From assembly GCA_017513185.1 (NCBI GenBank), contig JAFXGL010000003.1, positions 1-64,000 on the forward strand: a stretch of DNA of 64,000 bases. The letters are read 5' to 3'. Source of the stretch: Candidatus Saccharimonadota bacterium (GTDB lineage Bacteria > Patescibacteriota > Saccharimonadia > Saccharimonadales > Saccharimonadaceae). Within the stretch, counting starts at the first letter, position 1. The number at the start of each line of letters is the position of its first letter. The position numbers and the translations under genes were made by a program. Under the pieces are notes generated by a model, which saw only the letters and a list, made by a program, of their open reading frames with translations, ran no database searches and had not been told where the DNA came from. This document shows, in pieces, positions 41,680-52,590 of the stretch.

Positions 41680-43510
41680 CTGCTTCCTTCTTTCTATCTA
41701 ATACGAACGCACCTTTCAGTGAATAGTTGGGGTTATAAAAACGGTCGTGCGTGAGTTTATTTCCCCATTTATGTTGCATGAACTCGATTTCCGTCTTGAA
41801 TCGCTCTTGTTTCTCCGGCGAAGTATCCATGCCGCGAGATTTGGATTCGTAATGATATAGCTCGACCATGGGCAACATGACATTATAATAACCTTTGTCT
41901 AGGAGCTTCATATTGAAGTCAATGTCGTTAAAGGCGACCTTGAGGCCTTTTTCCTCAAGCCCCTTAACTTCCTCAAACTTTTTCTTTTCTACGCAAAGAC
42001 AAGCAGCGGTGACGGCGCCGTAATCGTAGGGGACGCAAAGGCGACCGTAAAGGCCTAAAGCTTCTCTGGTTTCGCCAAGGTATGTGTGCCCAGCGACGCC
42101 ACCAAGACCAAGGACGACGCCGCCGTGTTGAATAGTGTTGTCGGGATAAAGGAGTTTGGCGCCGACTGCGCCGACGTGCGGCTGGACGGCGTAGCCAACC
42201 ATGAGTTTGAGCCAATCGGGCGTGATGATTTCTGTGTCATTATTCAAAAGAACCAAAACCGTGCCTTTGGCCTGCTTAACGGCAAGGTTGTTGATTTTGG
42301 AGTAATTGAAGTCCATGTCTGCGTCGATAACGCGGAAATTTTGATGGGCTTTTTGGTATTTTTCTAATAGCTGGAAAGTTTCTGGCTTTTCGCTACGGTT
42401 GTTGACGAGAAGGATTTCGAAGTTTTTATAAGTGGTTTTTTCGTAAATGGATTTTAGACAGGTTTCGGTAATGTCAGCATAATCTTTGGTGGGGATAATG
42501 ATAGATACAAGAGGTTCTTTTTTGACGTCGTAAATGACGCGATAGTAAGTCGAGCGGGGGTCTTTTTCGACCGTGGCGTCTAATTTGCGACGCTTGAGGG
42601 CGGCCTCGATGGCAAGTTTGCCTTTGTCGCTGGCATAATCTTTGTTGTCTAATTTTTGAGCGGTTGACCCCTCAAGCATACGCCAATGGTATAGGATTTT
42701 AGGGATATGGTAAATGTGATTAGTTTTTTCGGTGAAGCGCAGAAGCATGTCATAATCTTGAGCGCCTTCTAGCCCAACCGTAAAGCCGCCAATTTCGCGA
42801 AGAAGTTTAGTGCGGACGATAACGAGGTGACAAATGTAGTTAAGGCCGAGAAGCGTATCTGGCGAGAAGTCCGGCTTGAAGTGCGGGTAGCATCTTCTGC
42901 CGTTTTCGTCGAGTTTGTCTTCGTCAGAATAAATCAAGTCGAGTTTTTTATCGTCATTTAGAGCTTTGGCGACTTCGTATAATGCATCTTTTGCGAGCGT
43001 GTCGTCGTTGTCGGCTAGAGCTATAAAGTCGCCACTAGCTATCGCGAGAGCGTCGTTGGTGGCGCGAGAAATATGGCTATTGATTTGGCGATGTTTGATT
43101 TTGACTTTTGGATTGGCTTCGTAAGACTTTAAGACGTCCTTTGTTTCTTGAAGAGTAGAGGCGTCATCGACGAGGCAGAGTTCAAAATTGTCATAACTTT
43201 GCTGCAGAATTGATTCAATGCATTGTGTTAAGTACTCTGCTTTTACATTATAGACTGGGATAAGCACCGAGATTAGGGGGCGATACTGAAGTTGTTCGTG
43301 CTCTGTGAGCGTTTTTTCGTTGTTTTTGTACCAATTACGATAGCCAGACTTGCTCATTGGGTCGACGAGCGGAGACAGACCGATTAGAGTACCAATAAGA
43401 TATTTGGCTTTGCTAAAGAATACCTTCGGCGGGATGAAAAAATGATACTGTTTCCAGAGGCTTTTAGCTCCGCGATAGAAATTTTTACTGAAGTTACTGA
43501 TTCTTTGCAT
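41672..43510 (-). CDS. Tandem GT2 glycosyltransferase (two catalytic domains)
   Basis: 612 residues. Two GT-A domains: the first starts RPLISVLIPVYNVKAEYLTQ (about 77-96) with FIALADNDDTLA; the second EPLVSIIIPTKDYADITETC (about 328-347) with VLLNNDTEI. A CxxxE-rich tail and KLLDKGYYNVMLPMVELYHY follow. Two-domain GT2 enzymes often add two different sugars alternately. Overlaps the polytopic protein gene by 17 bp. Confidence 0.9.
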   Translation of the reverse strand: MQRISNFSKNFYRGAKSLWKQYHFFIPPKVFFSKAKYLIGTLIGLSPLVDPMSKSGYRNWYKNNEKTLTEHEQLQYRPLISVLIPVYNVKAEYLTQCIESILQQSYDNFELCLVDDASTLQETKDVLKSYEANPKVKIKHRQINSHISRATNDALAIASGDFIALADNDDTLAKDALYEVAKALNDDKKLDLIYSDEDKLDENGRRCYPHFKPDFSPDTLLGLNYICHLVIVRTKLLREIGGFTVGLEGAQDYDMLLRFTEKTNHIYHIPKILYHWRMLEGSTAQKLDNKDYASDKGKLAIEAALKRRKLDATVEKDPRSTYYRVIYDVKKEPLVSIIIPTKDYADITETCLKSIYEKTTYKNFEILLVNNRSEKPETFQLLEKYQKAHQNFRVIDADMDFNYSKINNLAVKQAKGTVLVLLNNDTEIITPDWLKLMVGYAVQPHVGAVGAKLLYPDNTIQHGGVVLGLGGVAGHTYLGETREALGLYGRLCVPYDYGAVTAACLCVEKKKFEEVKGLEEKGLKVAFNDIDFNMKLLDKGYYNVMLPMVELYHYESKSRGMDTSPEKQERFKTEIEFMQHKWGNKLTHDRFYNPNYSLKGAFVLDRKKEADE

Positions 43511-45437
43511 CTGTTACCTTTTGATAAATATGGTAGTTCCCTTCGGGGTCGTCGTATATTTTATCATAGAAGTCGCTTTCGTCATATAATTCGCCAGCAA
43601 CAACCAAATACTCAACTGGCCACTTGAGCGAGTCTTCGTAGTTGAGGAGTAATGTGAATGTGTCGGCAGTGGCTCCTTCTAAGAATTGCGTGTCGCCACT
43701 AGTCATTTTTACTGCGATGTGGGCGTATCTATTATAGATGTCACGGTATTTTCCTTCTGGGTCAAGGATTTTCCATTTTGCGAAGTCGGGATAGAAATTG
43801 ACGGCATTGAGCGTTTTGGCTCCGTTAGTAATAGTGAGGGCGGATAGTTTGATGTCGCCGACAGCTAACCAGTAAGCTTCGGGGTCAGATTGGGCGAGTT
43901 CGGAAATTTTTTGTTCGAGCGGGTGGCTAGTGAGAGCGCTAGTGCCGTGCGCCATAGGGTTAATAGTGCAGCCGGAAATAAGTATGAGGAGCGTGGCGCC
44001 AGTGATGAAGAAGGCTCGAGTCTTTGGAGCATTTTTTAGCATTAAGTAAGCGAGCGTAGCTAATCCCGCAATAATGATTAAGTATTGCCATAGCTCAAGG
44101 TAAGTGAGTTTTTTGGCGTCGATAAAGAAAATGTAGCTCGCGGCGAACAAGATAACCGTGCAAATGATGCGCTTATGCGAGAGTATGCTTGGATTACGCC
44201 AGATTGCGTCGATGCCCCAAATTGTGAAGAGGGTGGCTATTAGGCCATAGGCCTGATCCATGCGATTGATATAGGAGAACCCAGTAATTTTAGCAAGAAG
44301 TTCCGGAAAGCCGGCTAGCATGAAGACCGACATGACGGCAATGCAGATTACGAAGGCTTTGCCGACAATCATGGTTTTGTCTTTGCTGAGTTTTTTTCGT
44401 AAAGCCGGGTAAAGCATGAGGATAAGCGGAGCAAAGTGAATAAAGTTGCTAACTTCGCAGTTGTTGGAATACGAGATTTGTTTGAAAGGTAGAGTAAAGG
44501 TGACGAGGTTAGTGAACAAATCTTCGAGCGTATTGGCGCCGCCAAGAGAAACGCGCTTCCCCGGATAAGCCGTATTCATTAGAGCAGTGATAGCATCTTT
44601 GCTAGTGTAGAGGGTGTAGCCTAGCACGGCTAGTGCGAAAATTGCCATAACTGCAATCTGCCACCAGTCCTTTTTGCGGAAGGTAATCTGCTTTTTGTCG
44701 CGAATGAGAAAAGCTATGAGAAGCGCAAGCGCAGAGAGGCCGACGGAAAGTTGGAGCGACGGGAAAAGAGCCAAGACAAAAGTAATTGCCGAGAGCGGAA
44801 GTAGGATGGAAAATGTAATTTTGTATTTTGGGCTTTTTGCAGTGAAGAAGTGGTAAGCAAGGACGAGAAGCGACATGCCCCAGAAGAAAACGTCGACGAT
44901 ATGCGGGACGAACCACCATTGGACTAGTGGCGAAAAACTAACTAGAAGCGCGCCGAGGAGAGAGACTTTTTTATTGTTTTGCGTAATAATCATGCAGAGT
45001 TCAAAGCTGACAAGAACTAGCAAAATGAGTTTCATGCACCAATACCAGGACAGACCATATTCATTACCGAGTAAGACGTATCCCCATGTGAAAGGTTTGG
45101 CGATAATTGAAACGTCTAGAACTGGGGCGTTATAACCGACAATCATGTCTTGCCCTTCTAAGCTCATCATGTCGCTAGATTTGGCATAATCGTTGTATGC
45201 CTGAGACATGTAGTATGGGGTGTGTACTAAAAATTCGTCGCTTCTAATCTCGCGCGACTTGCCAACAATGTTTTGCTCTGAATTATGCTGCGGAGCATTG
45301 GCGAACATGTTATTATATACGCCGATGGAGGAGCCGTGAAGCTTAAAAATGACGCAGATAATGAAGACGACAAGGGCGATGAGATAGCGCCATTTGATGC
45401 AAAGACTTACGAATGATTTGAGTTTGGCAAGCTTCAT
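43494..45437 (-). CDS. Large polytopic membrane protein (GT-C-like, unassigned)
   Basis: 647 residues, about 14 TM helices and a C-terminal extracytoplasmic domain of about 140 residues. After TM1 a loop carries EIRSDEFLVHTPYYMSQ, with acidic residues in the place where GT-C enzymes bind metal and substrate. VQWWFVPHIVDVFFWGM is another conserved-looking segment. GT-C transferases use polyprenyl-phosphate sugars, which the neighbouring GtrB-like enzyme (45434) would make. It may therefore decorate the glycan outside the membrane (inference). Start ATG overlaps the upstream TGA by 4 bp. Confidence 0.75.
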   Translation of the reverse strand: MKLAKLKSFVSLCIKWRYLIALVVFIICVIFKLHGSSIGVYNNMFANAPQHNSEQNIVGKSREIRSDEFLVHTPYYMSQAYNDYAKSSDMMSLEGQDMIVGYNAPVLDVSIIAKPFTWGYVLLGNEYGLSWYWCMKLILLVLVSFELCMIITQNNKKVSLLGALLVSFSPLVQWWFVPHIVDVFFWGMSLLVLAYHFFTAKSPKYKITFSILLPLSAITFVLALFPSLQLSVGLSALALLIAFLIRDKKQITFRKKDWWQIAVMAIFALAVLGYTLYTSKDAITALMNTAYPGKRVSLGGANTLEDLFTNLVTFTLPFKQISYSNNCEVSNFIHFAPLILMLYPALRKKLSKDKTMIVGKAFVICIAVMSVFMLAGFPELLAKITGFSYINRMDQAYGLIATLFTIWGIDAIWRNPSILSHKRIICTVILFAASYIFFIDAKKLTYLELWQYLIIIAGLATLAYLMLKNAPKTRAFFITGATLLILISGCTINPMAHGTSALTSHPLEQKISELAQSDPEAYWLAVGDIKLSALTITNGAKTLNAVNFYPDFAKWKILDPEGKYRDIYNRYAHIAVKMTSGDTQFLEGATADTFTLLLNYEDSLKWPVEYLVVAGELYDESDFYDKIYDDPEGNYHIYQKVTDAKNQ

Positions 45438-46381
45438 TTTCTGTTTTCTCGATTATTTATTGATAACAATTCGTAGAGCTGACGATGCTTTCTGACGATG
45501 ACTTGTAGGATAATTCCGCAAACGAGCATCAAGATAGATATAATGAGCATGAAACCAGCAAAGATTAAGGTGGGAAATCTGGCGACGAGGCCGGTGGCGA
45601 AATATTCGGCAAAAACAGGAATGCCGAAGACGAGTGCGATGACGAAGAAAATCGCGCTGATAATGCCGAAGAATAGCATGGGGCGATGATCTTCGAACAG
45701 GCGCATGATGGTGAGCAAAACTTTGAAACCGTCACTCATGGTATTGAGCTTGGACTCGCTGCCCGCTTCACGGTCTTTGTAGTCGATAGGGAGTTCGGCT
45801 ATGCAAAGATTTTTATCTAGTGCGTGCACGGTCATTTCGGTTTCAATTTCGAAGCCTTTAGATAAAACTGGGAAAGTTTTGACGAAGTCTCGCGAAAAGG
45901 CGCGGTAGCCAGTCATGATGTCGCGGATGTTGCTTTTGAAAATTAAGTTAATCAGCCCGCGGACGAGGCGATTGCCAAAATTATGGAAGCGGCGCTTGTT
46001 TTCTTTGAAATAGGTCGAGGAGAGCCGATCGCCAACCACCATATCGGCACCCCCCTCTAGAACCATTTCGCACATTTTCTTCGCGGCGTTGGATGGGTAG
46101 GTGCCGTCGCCGTCAATCATCAAATAGCAGTCGGCATCAATATCTTTGAACATGCTGCGGACGACATTACCCTTTCCCTGGCGTTTTTCGGTACGGACAA
46201 CGGCGCCGGCGGTTTTGGCAATATCGCCGGTTTTGTCGGTCGAGTTGTTGTCATAGACATAGATCGTCGCTTCTGGAAGAGCTTTTTTATAGTCCTTGAC
46301 GACGTGCTCGATAGTCTTAGCCTCGTTGTAACAAGGGATTAGAACGGCAATTCTTGGCTTAGCTGTTTCTTTCAAAACCAC
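45434..46381 (-). CDS. GtrB/DPM1-like polyprenyl-phosphate glycosyltransferase
   Basis: 315 residues. GT2 domain (IAVLIPCYNEAKTIEHVVKD, YVYDNNSTDKTGDIA, CYLMIDGDGTYP, DIMTGYRAFSRDFVKTFP) followed by two C-terminal TM helices (about 240-262 and 275-298). It makes a polyprenyl-phosphate sugar on the cytoplasmic face, the donor for GT-C proteins. GtrA (28709) would be its flippase partner. The gene ends in TGA inside ATGA, which shows that TGA is a stop in this genome. Confidence 0.92.
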   Translation of the reverse strand: MVLKETAKPRIAVLIPCYNEAKTIEHVVKDYKKALPEATIYVYDNNSTDKTGDIAKTAGAVVRTEKRQGKGNVVRSMFKDIDADCYLMIDGDGTYPSNAAKKMCEMVLEGGADMVVGDRLSSTYFKENKRRFHNFGNRLVRGLINLIFKSNIRDIMTGYRAFSRDFVKTFPVLSKGFEIETEMTVHALDKNLCIAELPIDYKDREAGSESKLNTMSDGFKVLLTIMRLFEDHRPMLFFGIISAIFFVIALVFGIPVFAEYFATGLVARFPTLIFAGFMLIISILMLVCGIILQVIVRKHRQLYELLSINNRENRK

Positions 46382-46384
46382 TCC

Positions 46385-47422
46385 TTACATCATCCATTTT
46401 AAGAGTTTAATAACTCCCATCTTGGCATTTTTCTTGTGCGCTGAGACATCTTCGCGGCTTTCGATTTCTTTACGATTTTTATGATAATACATGTAGGCTT
46501 TATAAAGCATCTCTTCATTCGTGAGAGTGGGAGTGAACTTCAGTTCTTTCTTAATTTTTGAGGTGTCAAAGATGAAGCTAGAAGAAATCATTTTGTATTG
46601 GTATGGCCCTAGTGGGGACATATGAAGCGCAAAGGCGGTTTTCATAGCCGCAACCATTAAGGACTTTGGGAAATGGAAAAGGCGAGATTTAGAGCCAGAC
46701 TTTTTGATGACGTAACCATAAACTTCGTTGAAGGTCTTTACGTTTTCGGAGCCGATGTTGAAGACGGCTGTTTTGTTGTATTTTAGAGCAGCTTTCATTG
46801 CGGCAACCATATCTTTGGCGTAGATGAATTGATATTTGTTTTCGCCATTGCCGACGATTGGGATTTTTTTGTTGTCGTCAAGGAACTCAAATAATAGGCT
46901 AAGAAGGCCAAGTCTCCCTTCGTCAATAATGGTCGGGCTGCGGAAAGTAACAGAATTGAGTTTGTCTTTGTATTTTTCAAGAATCTTTTCGCCTTCTAGT
47001 TTGGAGCGGCCGTAGATTTCAACCGGGTTTGGCTCTTCCTCTTCGGTGACGGGATGATCAAAGCTTTTACCCCATAGACAGTTCGAGGAGACAAAAATGA
47101 GTTTTTTACATCCGTTCTTGATGGCGAATTTGGCCATGTTCTCGGTGCCGTCAACGTTGGAAGTCCAGAGTTCTTGTTTGTCCTTGACTTCGTGAGCAAG
47201 AAGAGCGGCACAGTGGAAAATGGCGTCGAACTTATATTCTTTGTTTAGCTTGTCGAGCAGTTTAGTATCGCGAATATCGCCTTTGATGGCTACGAAATTC
47301 TTATGGATATAATCATCGGGTTCGAGGTCGATACTGACGACAAAATCTCCGTCTTTTAAGAGGGATTCTTTAAGGATACTGCCGTAGAAGCCGGCCCCAC
47401 CAGTTATTAAATATTTTTTCAC
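46385..47422 (-). CDS. NAD(P)-dependent sugar epimerase/dehydratase
   Basis: 345 residues, start GTG at 47422 after an SD AGGAGA. Extended SDR: ITGGAGFYGSILKESLLKDG (6-25), HCAALLAHEVKD, FVSSNCLWGKS and IYGRSKLEGEKIL with YxxxK. The exact nucleotide sugar is not determined. It is 3 bp upstream of the GtrB-like gene and likely prepares its donor. Confidence 0.9.
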   Translation of the reverse strand: MKKYLITGGAGFYGSILKESLLKDGDFVVSIDLEPDDYIHKNFVAIKGDIRDTKLLDKLNKEYKFDAIFHCAALLAHEVKDKQELWTSNVDGTENMAKFAIKNGCKKLIFVSSNCLWGKSFDHPVTEEEEPNPVEIYGRSKLEGEKILEKYKDKLNSVTFRSPTIIDEGRLGLLSLLFEFLDDNKKIPIVGNGENKYQFIYAKDMVAAMKAALKYNKTAVFNIGSENVKTFNEVYGYVIKKSGSKSRLFHFPKSLMVAAMKTAFALHMSPLGPYQYKMISSSFIFDTSKIKKELKFTPTLTNEEMLYKAYMYYHKNRKEIESREDVSAHKKNAKMGVIKLLKWMM

Positions 47423-47454
47423 GTGATCTCCTATTTTATGTTTATTATATCAAA

Positions 47455-49203
47455 TTAATGCTTGGTTTTGGATTTTTGATGTTCCACAACGATACCTATG
47501 AGCGCCGACAGATAGGCGAGGGTTAGTAGTCCGGACATGCCGATGCGATAGAACAGGAAGATTTGTCTGGTGAACTCCTCGGTGAAGAACCAGGAAATGC
47601 CTAGACTGTAAGCGATGGCCGCGCCAAAGAACATAAAACTGGCGAGGGCAAGGCAAAGTGTAGTTTTGTGCTCTTTGAGGTATTTTTTTCGTGTTTTCCA
47701 ATTCTTGAAAAGGCGTATGATTTGGGCAAGAATAAAGGCGAGGCTCGATAGTATTAAGACGGTGTTTATAATGCGATAGGCCCATGCAATAATATTGGCG
47801 ACGGTTTTACCGAATTCTCTCTTTCTGCCCGTAGGGTTATTGACATCGCCGATCATATGAAGGATTTTGCCATCCCGAAATTGATTGGAGTCATTACTGC
47901 TATAGCTGAAGCCGATAGTATATCCTTCTAGCCAGACTGCGTCCTTGAGCGAGGTCCAGGTTTGCCCAGGGAAATCCCAGGCCACTATTTCATCCCAAGT
48001 GTAGGGGTAGGCAGACTTAAGTGGCTGAATCCTACCTTCGGCTTTTTTAAGGGAGCCGTTCTTGAAGGCTTCGGATAGTTCGGTGTTAACTTGTTTAAAC
48101 ATGTCGCTAACGTCTTTTTCGGAAGTCCAAAGTCCGGCTTGCTTTAATTCGGTGCGGATTACCCAGCCAAAAAACTCTCTTATTATTGGATGTTTTTCAA
48201 TATCCCCCTCGAACCATTCGGTGGTGCGAATTCCTTCGAGTAGCTCTGGGTGAGATTTTAGAGTAGGTGAGGCTTCGAAGGTTGCTGCAATGGCATCGTA
48301 AGGACTCCAGACGAGCATATTGCGATTGGGCGAGTCGACGATGTAAGTTGTTTCGACGTATTTGGCTAGTTCGCCGTTGGTTCTAGTATTGGTTTCGTAG
48401 ACGCCGAAGAAGGCGTGATTGATTCCCTTGTAGATGTTTGTCCAGGCGAAAAGAATGACAAAAGGCGTAAGGCAAATTGCAAGCCAACTTATAGTTTTTT
48501 TAAGCTCAAGCTTTCCTTTGACTTTTGTCTTGAAAAACCTATAGCAAATGATTATGAGGCAGACAAGTAGCATCACCAGCATGCAGGCCTTGAGCCAAGC
48601 AGCACCTTCTTGCAGGTGATAAGTAAAGGCATAGGAAAGGCCGGCGAAGATGGCCGTCCAAACTGTTTTTTTGGTTTTTTCTTTTTTGATTAAATCGATT
48701 AGGAGCATTAGCGCGAGGCTGAAGGTTAAGATAATGCAGGGGACGAAGATAGAATTACGATAGATTCTGAGCCCACTCCAAGATTCAAAGGCGGTCGGCA
48801 GAAATAGGACGTAGGCGAAGGCAAACAGGCGGAGCCACTTGTTCTTCGTGACCTTGCCAATGGCAAGCCATGCGACAAGAGCGGTTAGCGCCCAAAATAG
48901 CGACAGAACGATGGTGTATGGCAAATTAGTAACGGCCGAGACGCCCAAAAAGAGCGAGAAGCTCAAGTCTTTGATGAGGGACATTTCGTTGGGTTGCGTT
49001 ATTCGCCATGGAGATAGGCCATTAAACATTGCTAGATCGTCGCATTCTTGGTTGGTGCCATACCAAGCGCCAATGGCGTAGCCCAGCCCAACTCTAGCGG
49101 CAACCAAGAGAAGCATAATGATATATATATAATTATGCTTAAGAAATGCTTTTAGGACTTCCCGGAACGGTTTTTTCTGGGCAGGTTTTTTACTTGCTTT
49201 CAT
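47455..49203 (-). CDS. Large polytopic membrane protein (glycan-related, unassigned)
   Basis: 582 residues, about 11-12 TM helices, with a long extracytoplasmic region (about 260-430) between two membrane blocks. After TM1 the loop [21 protein letters not shown] has paired acidic residues (Asp-Asp), the usual GT-C metal position. No family is recognised. Its end is followed by 32 bp and then the epimerase gene. Its start overlaps the flavoprotein gene by 14 bp. Confidence 0.75.
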   Translation of the reverse strand: MKASKKPAQKKPFREVLKAFLKHNYIYIIMLLLVAARVGLGYAIGAWYGTNQECDDLAMFNGLSPWRITQPNEMSLIKDLSFSLFLGVSAVTNLPYTIVLSLFWALTALVAWLAIGKVTKNKWLRLFAFAYVLFLPTAFESWSGLRIYRNSIFVPCIILTFSLALMLLIDLIKKEKTKKTVWTAIFAGLSYAFTYHLQEGAAWLKACMLVMLLVCLIIICYRFFKTKVKGKLELKKTISWLAICLTPFVILFAWTNIYKGINHAFFGVYETNTRTNGELAKYVETTYIVDSPNRNMLVWSPYDAIAATFEASPTLKSHPELLEGIRTTEWFEGDIEKHPIIREFFGWVIRTELKQAGLWTSEKDVSDMFKQVNTELSEAFKNGSLKKAEGRIQPLKSAYPYTWDEIVAWDFPGQTWTSLKDAVWLEGYTIGFSYSSNDSNQFRDGKILHMIGDVNNPTGRKREFGKTVANIIAWAYRIINTVLILSSLAFILAQIIRLFKNWKTRKKYLKEHKTTLCLALASFMFFGAAIAYSLGISWFFTEEFTRQIFLFYRIGMSGLLTLAYLSALIGIVVEHQKSKTKH

Positions 49204-50749
49204 GATATTCCTTTTCGGTGTTGACGTTCCAGACGTTGGATTTGTCGGTGGTGCCGCTCAAGATGTCTTTGACGGCCTCAAAGGAAGTACACATAGAATG
49301 GTCGAGGTTGTTATAGCGGTGTTGGCCGTTGCGACCGACGCAGAAGAGGTTAGGAATGGTGTCGAGATAGTTGCGGAGGTCGTCCATGTGTTCGTAGGTG
49401 TCGAAGTAGGCGGGGTAGGCCTTTTTGACGCGCTCAACGTGGTAATCAAGAGCTTCGTCGGGAGATTTGATGATGTTGATCTTGGCCATTTCTTCGATAG
49501 CCATTTTGGCAAATTCGTCGTCAGTCATAGACCAGAGGTCGTCGCCTTCGTTACAGAAATATTCAAGGCCGACCCAAACGTGATTTTCTATGTCTTTGAC
49601 GAGGTACGGAGACCAGTTGTTGTAGATTTGGAAGCGACCCATTTTAACACTGCGGTCGTGAACGTAGACCCAGTTATCCGGGACGATGTTGCCGATGGTT
49701 TTGATGTCGGTTTTGTTTTCTAGAGCGAGTTTGTGGCTCAAGACGCCAACGGTCATGTAATCGCGATATGGGAGGCCAGAGGCGATTTTGAGATATTTTT
49801 GCGGAACGTCATTCATGGCTTCGACGAGGTCTTTAATCGGCATGGAGGAGATAACGTAGTCACCCTTTAGTTCAACTTTTTTGCCGTTCTTTTCGTAGAC
49901 GACGCCGGTAAAGTGGTTCTTTTTGTCCTTTTTGACGCCGACAACTTTGGCTTCGGTGATGATTTCGCCGCCCTTTTTCTTGATTTCTTTGGCGGTGATT
50001 TCCCAGAGTTGACCAGGGCCGAGTTTCGGGTAGGCGAACTCTTCGATGAGGGAGGTTTCTACCTTACGATTCTTTTTGTGGAAGACTTTGCCGAAGATGT
50101 CTTTCAAAATGGCGGAGATGGAGAGGCCTTTGACGCGTTGGGCGCCCCATTCGGGAGAGATGTCGCGCGGGTGGCGACCCCAGAGGTTTTCTGTGTAGTT
50201 TTCAAAGAACATGGAGTAGAGTTTTTTGCCGAAGCGGTTGATGTAGAAATCTTCGAGGGAGTTTTCTGGGCGTTTGTGGACGGCGGATTTGAGGTAGCTA
50301 CAGCCAACGACAAAGGTGGTGCCGAGACCCATGTTTTTAATAGTGGAGGCTTTGAGCGAGATGGGATAGTCGAAGAAGTGCTGGTTGAAGAAGATGCGAG
50401 AGAGGCGGTTGCGACGAAGCATGACGCGGTCGGTTTTTTCTGGGTCGGGGCCGCCTTTTTTAGTGTTGGATTTGCGGTGGAGTTTTTTGTCGTCCATGGG
50501 CAGAGCGCCCTGGGTTGGGAGCATCTTTTCCCACCATTCGTTGACTTCGGGGACTTTGGAGAAGAAGCGGTGGCCACCCATGTCCATGCGGTTGCCTTTG
50601 TAGTTGACGGTGCGAGAGATGCCGCCGAAAACTTTGGATTCTTCAAGGACGACGACGTCGTAATCTTTGGATTTGTCTAGTAGTTCGTATCCGGCAGTGA
50701 GGCCAGCCGGACCGCCACCAATAATGATGACTTTCTTTTTCTTGGTCAT
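49190..50749 (-). CDS. FAD-dependent oxidoreductase, UDP-galactopyranose-mutase-like
   Basis: 519 residues. Dinucleotide fold [20 protein letters not shown] (8-27), [34 protein letters not shown], and a C-terminal [19 protein letters not shown] with the FAD-binding end. This layout is shared by UDP-GALP-mutase-like amine oxidases found next to GT2/GtrA genes. True mutase activity is unproven: the sequence is longer (519 versus about 390). First gene of the minus run, with an about 50-nt leader. Confidence 0.87.
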   Translation of the reverse strand: MTKKKKVIIIGGGPAGLTAGYELLDKSKDYDVVVLEESKVFGGISRTVNYKGNRMDMGGHRFFSKVPEVNEWWEKMLPTQGALPMDDKKLHRKSNTKKGGPDPEKTDRVMLRRNRLSRIFFNQHFFDYPISLKASTIKNMGLGTTFVVGCSYLKSAVHKRPENSLEDFYINRFGKKLYSMFFENYTENLWGRHPRDISPEWGAQRVKGLSISAILKDIFGKVFHKKNRKVETSLIEEFAYPKLGPGQLWEITAKEIKKKGGEIITEAKVVGVKKDKKNHFTGVVYEKNGKKVELKGDYVISSMPIKDLVEAMNDVPQKYLKIASGLPYRDYMTVGVLSHKLALENKTDIKTIGNIVPDNWVYVHDRSVKMGRFQIYNNWSPYLVKDIENHVWVGLEYFCNEGDDLWSMTDDEFAKMAIEEMAKINIIKSPDEALDYHVERVKKAYPAYFDTYEHMDDLRNYLDTIPNLFCVGRNGQHRYNNLDHSMCTSFEAVKDILSGTTDKSNVWNVNTEKEYHESK

Positions 50750-50849
50750 GAAATATTACTCCACAATTAACTTAAGATTAATTATAGCATATATATCATT
50801 AAATAGAGAAATACTTCGCGACTACGAGTTTGGGCTTCTAGACGACGCT

Positions 50850-51734
50850 TTATCGTCCGAGGAGGAGGAAGCGTAATTTTAAGTAGATTCTTTTGAGTAG
50901 GGGACGTTTGGTGTTTTCTCGTTTGTTGATGGCGGACAGGATGTTGTCAGTAATTCCTTTGAGTTCTTGGCGCGCATACCATTGTCCGACTTCGTTCATG
51001 ATTTCTGGGTATTTGGCGAGTAGAACTTCATTGTGAAATTCCCTTTTGTCCAAGAATGATTGTGTGCCTTTGTGGAAAATGTATGTATCGTCACAAAAAG
51101 CGTGCTTGTAGCCGCGCTTGGTGCATCTGAAGCAAAAATCATTTTCTTCGCCGTAGCCTTTGCCAAAAGATTTTTCGTCGAACAGTCCGACTTCGTCGAG
51201 AGCTTTTCGTTTGATATACATACAGAAGCCGTGCGAGCTAGGTATTTCTGGGTATAGATGCGAAGAACAGTTTTCTACTGTTTTCGCCATTTCTTCTAAA
51301 GTCCAGCCGTCCGGGAAACCTTGTTTGCGAAAGCTTTCTGGTAGTGGAGTCATGGGCGTGAGATTGTTCGAAAATGGGGTTGCGGTAGCGATTTTTTTGT
51401 TTGAATAAGCGCAAGTTTGAAGTTTTTCGAGCCAGTTTTTTGTAACTATCGTGTCGGAGTTTAACAACAAAACGTCGTTTTTAGAATATTTCATTCCTTT
51501 ATTAACAGTCTTAACAAAGCCGAGGTTTTTCTTGTTCTTTAAGAGGGTAATCGTTTTGGGATTGGCGGCTTGATATTTTTCCAATAATGGCAAGACTCTT
51601 TTGTCTGGGCTTAGGTCGTCAATTAAAATGAGGTGGGCTGACTGAAAATCCGTGTGTTTGATTATGCTGTCGATACAGTCGGCTAAGCAGTTGTATGCGT
51701 TATAAATTGGGATGATGATGTCGCATTTTTTCAT
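50850..51734 (-). CDS. GT2-family glycosyltransferase (rhamnosyltransferase-like)
   Basis: 294 residues from the ATG at 51734 (MKKCDIIIPIYN), which has an AGGTGG SD and lies 7 bp after the upstream stop. A 6-residue longer start overlaps that gene. VLLLNSDTIVTKNWLEKL carries the DxD-equivalent. The GYGEENDFCFRCTKRGYKHAF segment is typical of WbbL-like transferases. Confidence 0.9.
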   Translation of the reverse strand: MKKCDIIIPIYNAYNCLADCIDSIIKHTDFQSAHLILIDDLSPDKRVLPLLEKYQAANPKTITLLKNKKNLGFVKTVNKGMKYSKNDVLLLNSDTIVTKNWLEKLQTCAYSNKKIATATPFSNNLTPMTPLPESFRKQGFPDGWTLEEMAKTVENCSSHLYPEIPSSHGFCMYIKRKALDEVGLFDEKSFGKGYGEENDFCFRCTKRGYKHAFCDDTYIFHKGTQSFLDKREFHNEVLLAKYPEIMNEVGQWYARQELKGITDNILSAINKRENTKRPLLKRIYLKLRFLLLGR

Positions 51735-51741
51735 AGTCCAC

Positions 51742-52584
51742 CTACAAAACAAGTTTTGCGCCTAGGTAGTCTAGCGCTTTTTGCTTGTAATACATGATGA
51801 TGCCGGCACCCGGGGTGAGGGTGTATTCGCCGAAGTAGATATCCTCTCCTATTTCGTATAAATCTACTCTTACGAACGGAATGTCTTTTGATAATTTTTC
51901 GGCAATTGCGACCATTTTTTTGAGATTTTTGGGTCGTTTAAACTTTGCTTTGGAGCGATATTCTGGAGTGGTGTAGTCGAGTTCTTTCCAGTCCAAGTCG
52001 AAGTCGTTTAGTTTTAATTTGTTTTCACGGTTAGAACAGACCAAGATGCTTTCAGCTTTGCCGTTGAAACAGTAGATTTTGTAGTCAATCGGGTTTTTGT
52101 GCTCGCCGTCATCGAGATATTCTTCGGCGATGATTAATGGTTTGATGAAAGAGTAGTGATATTCTTTGTTGATGTCGGCGAAGTCTTTTTTAAGATCTTC
52201 GTTGAGTTGTTTTTTGGCCGCTTCTAGGTCGAAGTGTTTTTTGTCCTTGCAGATAAAAACGTGTCCGGAAAAGTGGTTGCATTTTAAGACGAATTTATCT
52301 GGCAATTTCGAGAGGTTGATTTGGTTGGCGTTCTTGTAAGTCGCGAGAGTTTTGGGGACTTTTAAGTCTTTAATGTGCTTATTTTCGACATACTCCTTGA
52401 CGAGTTGTTTATCGGCTAGGTTTCCTTCCCTTTTGCCGTATCGATTTATGATTAGCCAGTGGATTTTTTCGTTGAAATCTTTTGGGTCGTCAAGGTTTAG
52501 GTCTTTCCCGGTGACCATTTTATATATCGCTTCGTGCTCTGATATTTTGGTCTTTTTAGTTTTCCATCGTTTTGACAGTTTCAT
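51742..52584 (-). CDS. TupA-like ATP-grasp protein
   Basis: 280 residues. FNEKIHWLIINRYGKREGNLADKQLVKEYV, LPDKFVLKCNHFSGHVFICKDK (ATP-binding Lys) and IPFVRVDLYEIGEDIYFGEYTLTP (metal-binding Glu) match the TupA/teichuronopeptide ATP-grasp family, which in capsule loci is thought to join an amino acid or peptide to a glycan. An amino-acid-decorated polysaccharide is the inference. A -10 TATAAT ends 6 nt before the ATG. Confidence 0.87.
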   Translation of the reverse strand: MKLSKRWKTKKTKISEHEAIYKMVTGKDLNLDDPKDFNEKIHWLIINRYGKREGNLADKQLVKEYVENKHIKDLKVPKTLATYKNANQINLSKLPDKFVLKCNHFSGHVFICKDKKHFDLEAAKKQLNEDLKKDFADINKEYHYSFIKPLIIAEEYLDDGEHKNPIDYKIYCFNGKAESILVCSNRENKLKLNDFDLDWKELDYTTPEYRSKAKFKRPKNLKKMVAIAEKLSKDIPFVRVDLYEIGEDIYFGEYTLTPGAGIIMYYKQKALDYLGAKLVL

Positions 52585-52590
52585 AGGTAT

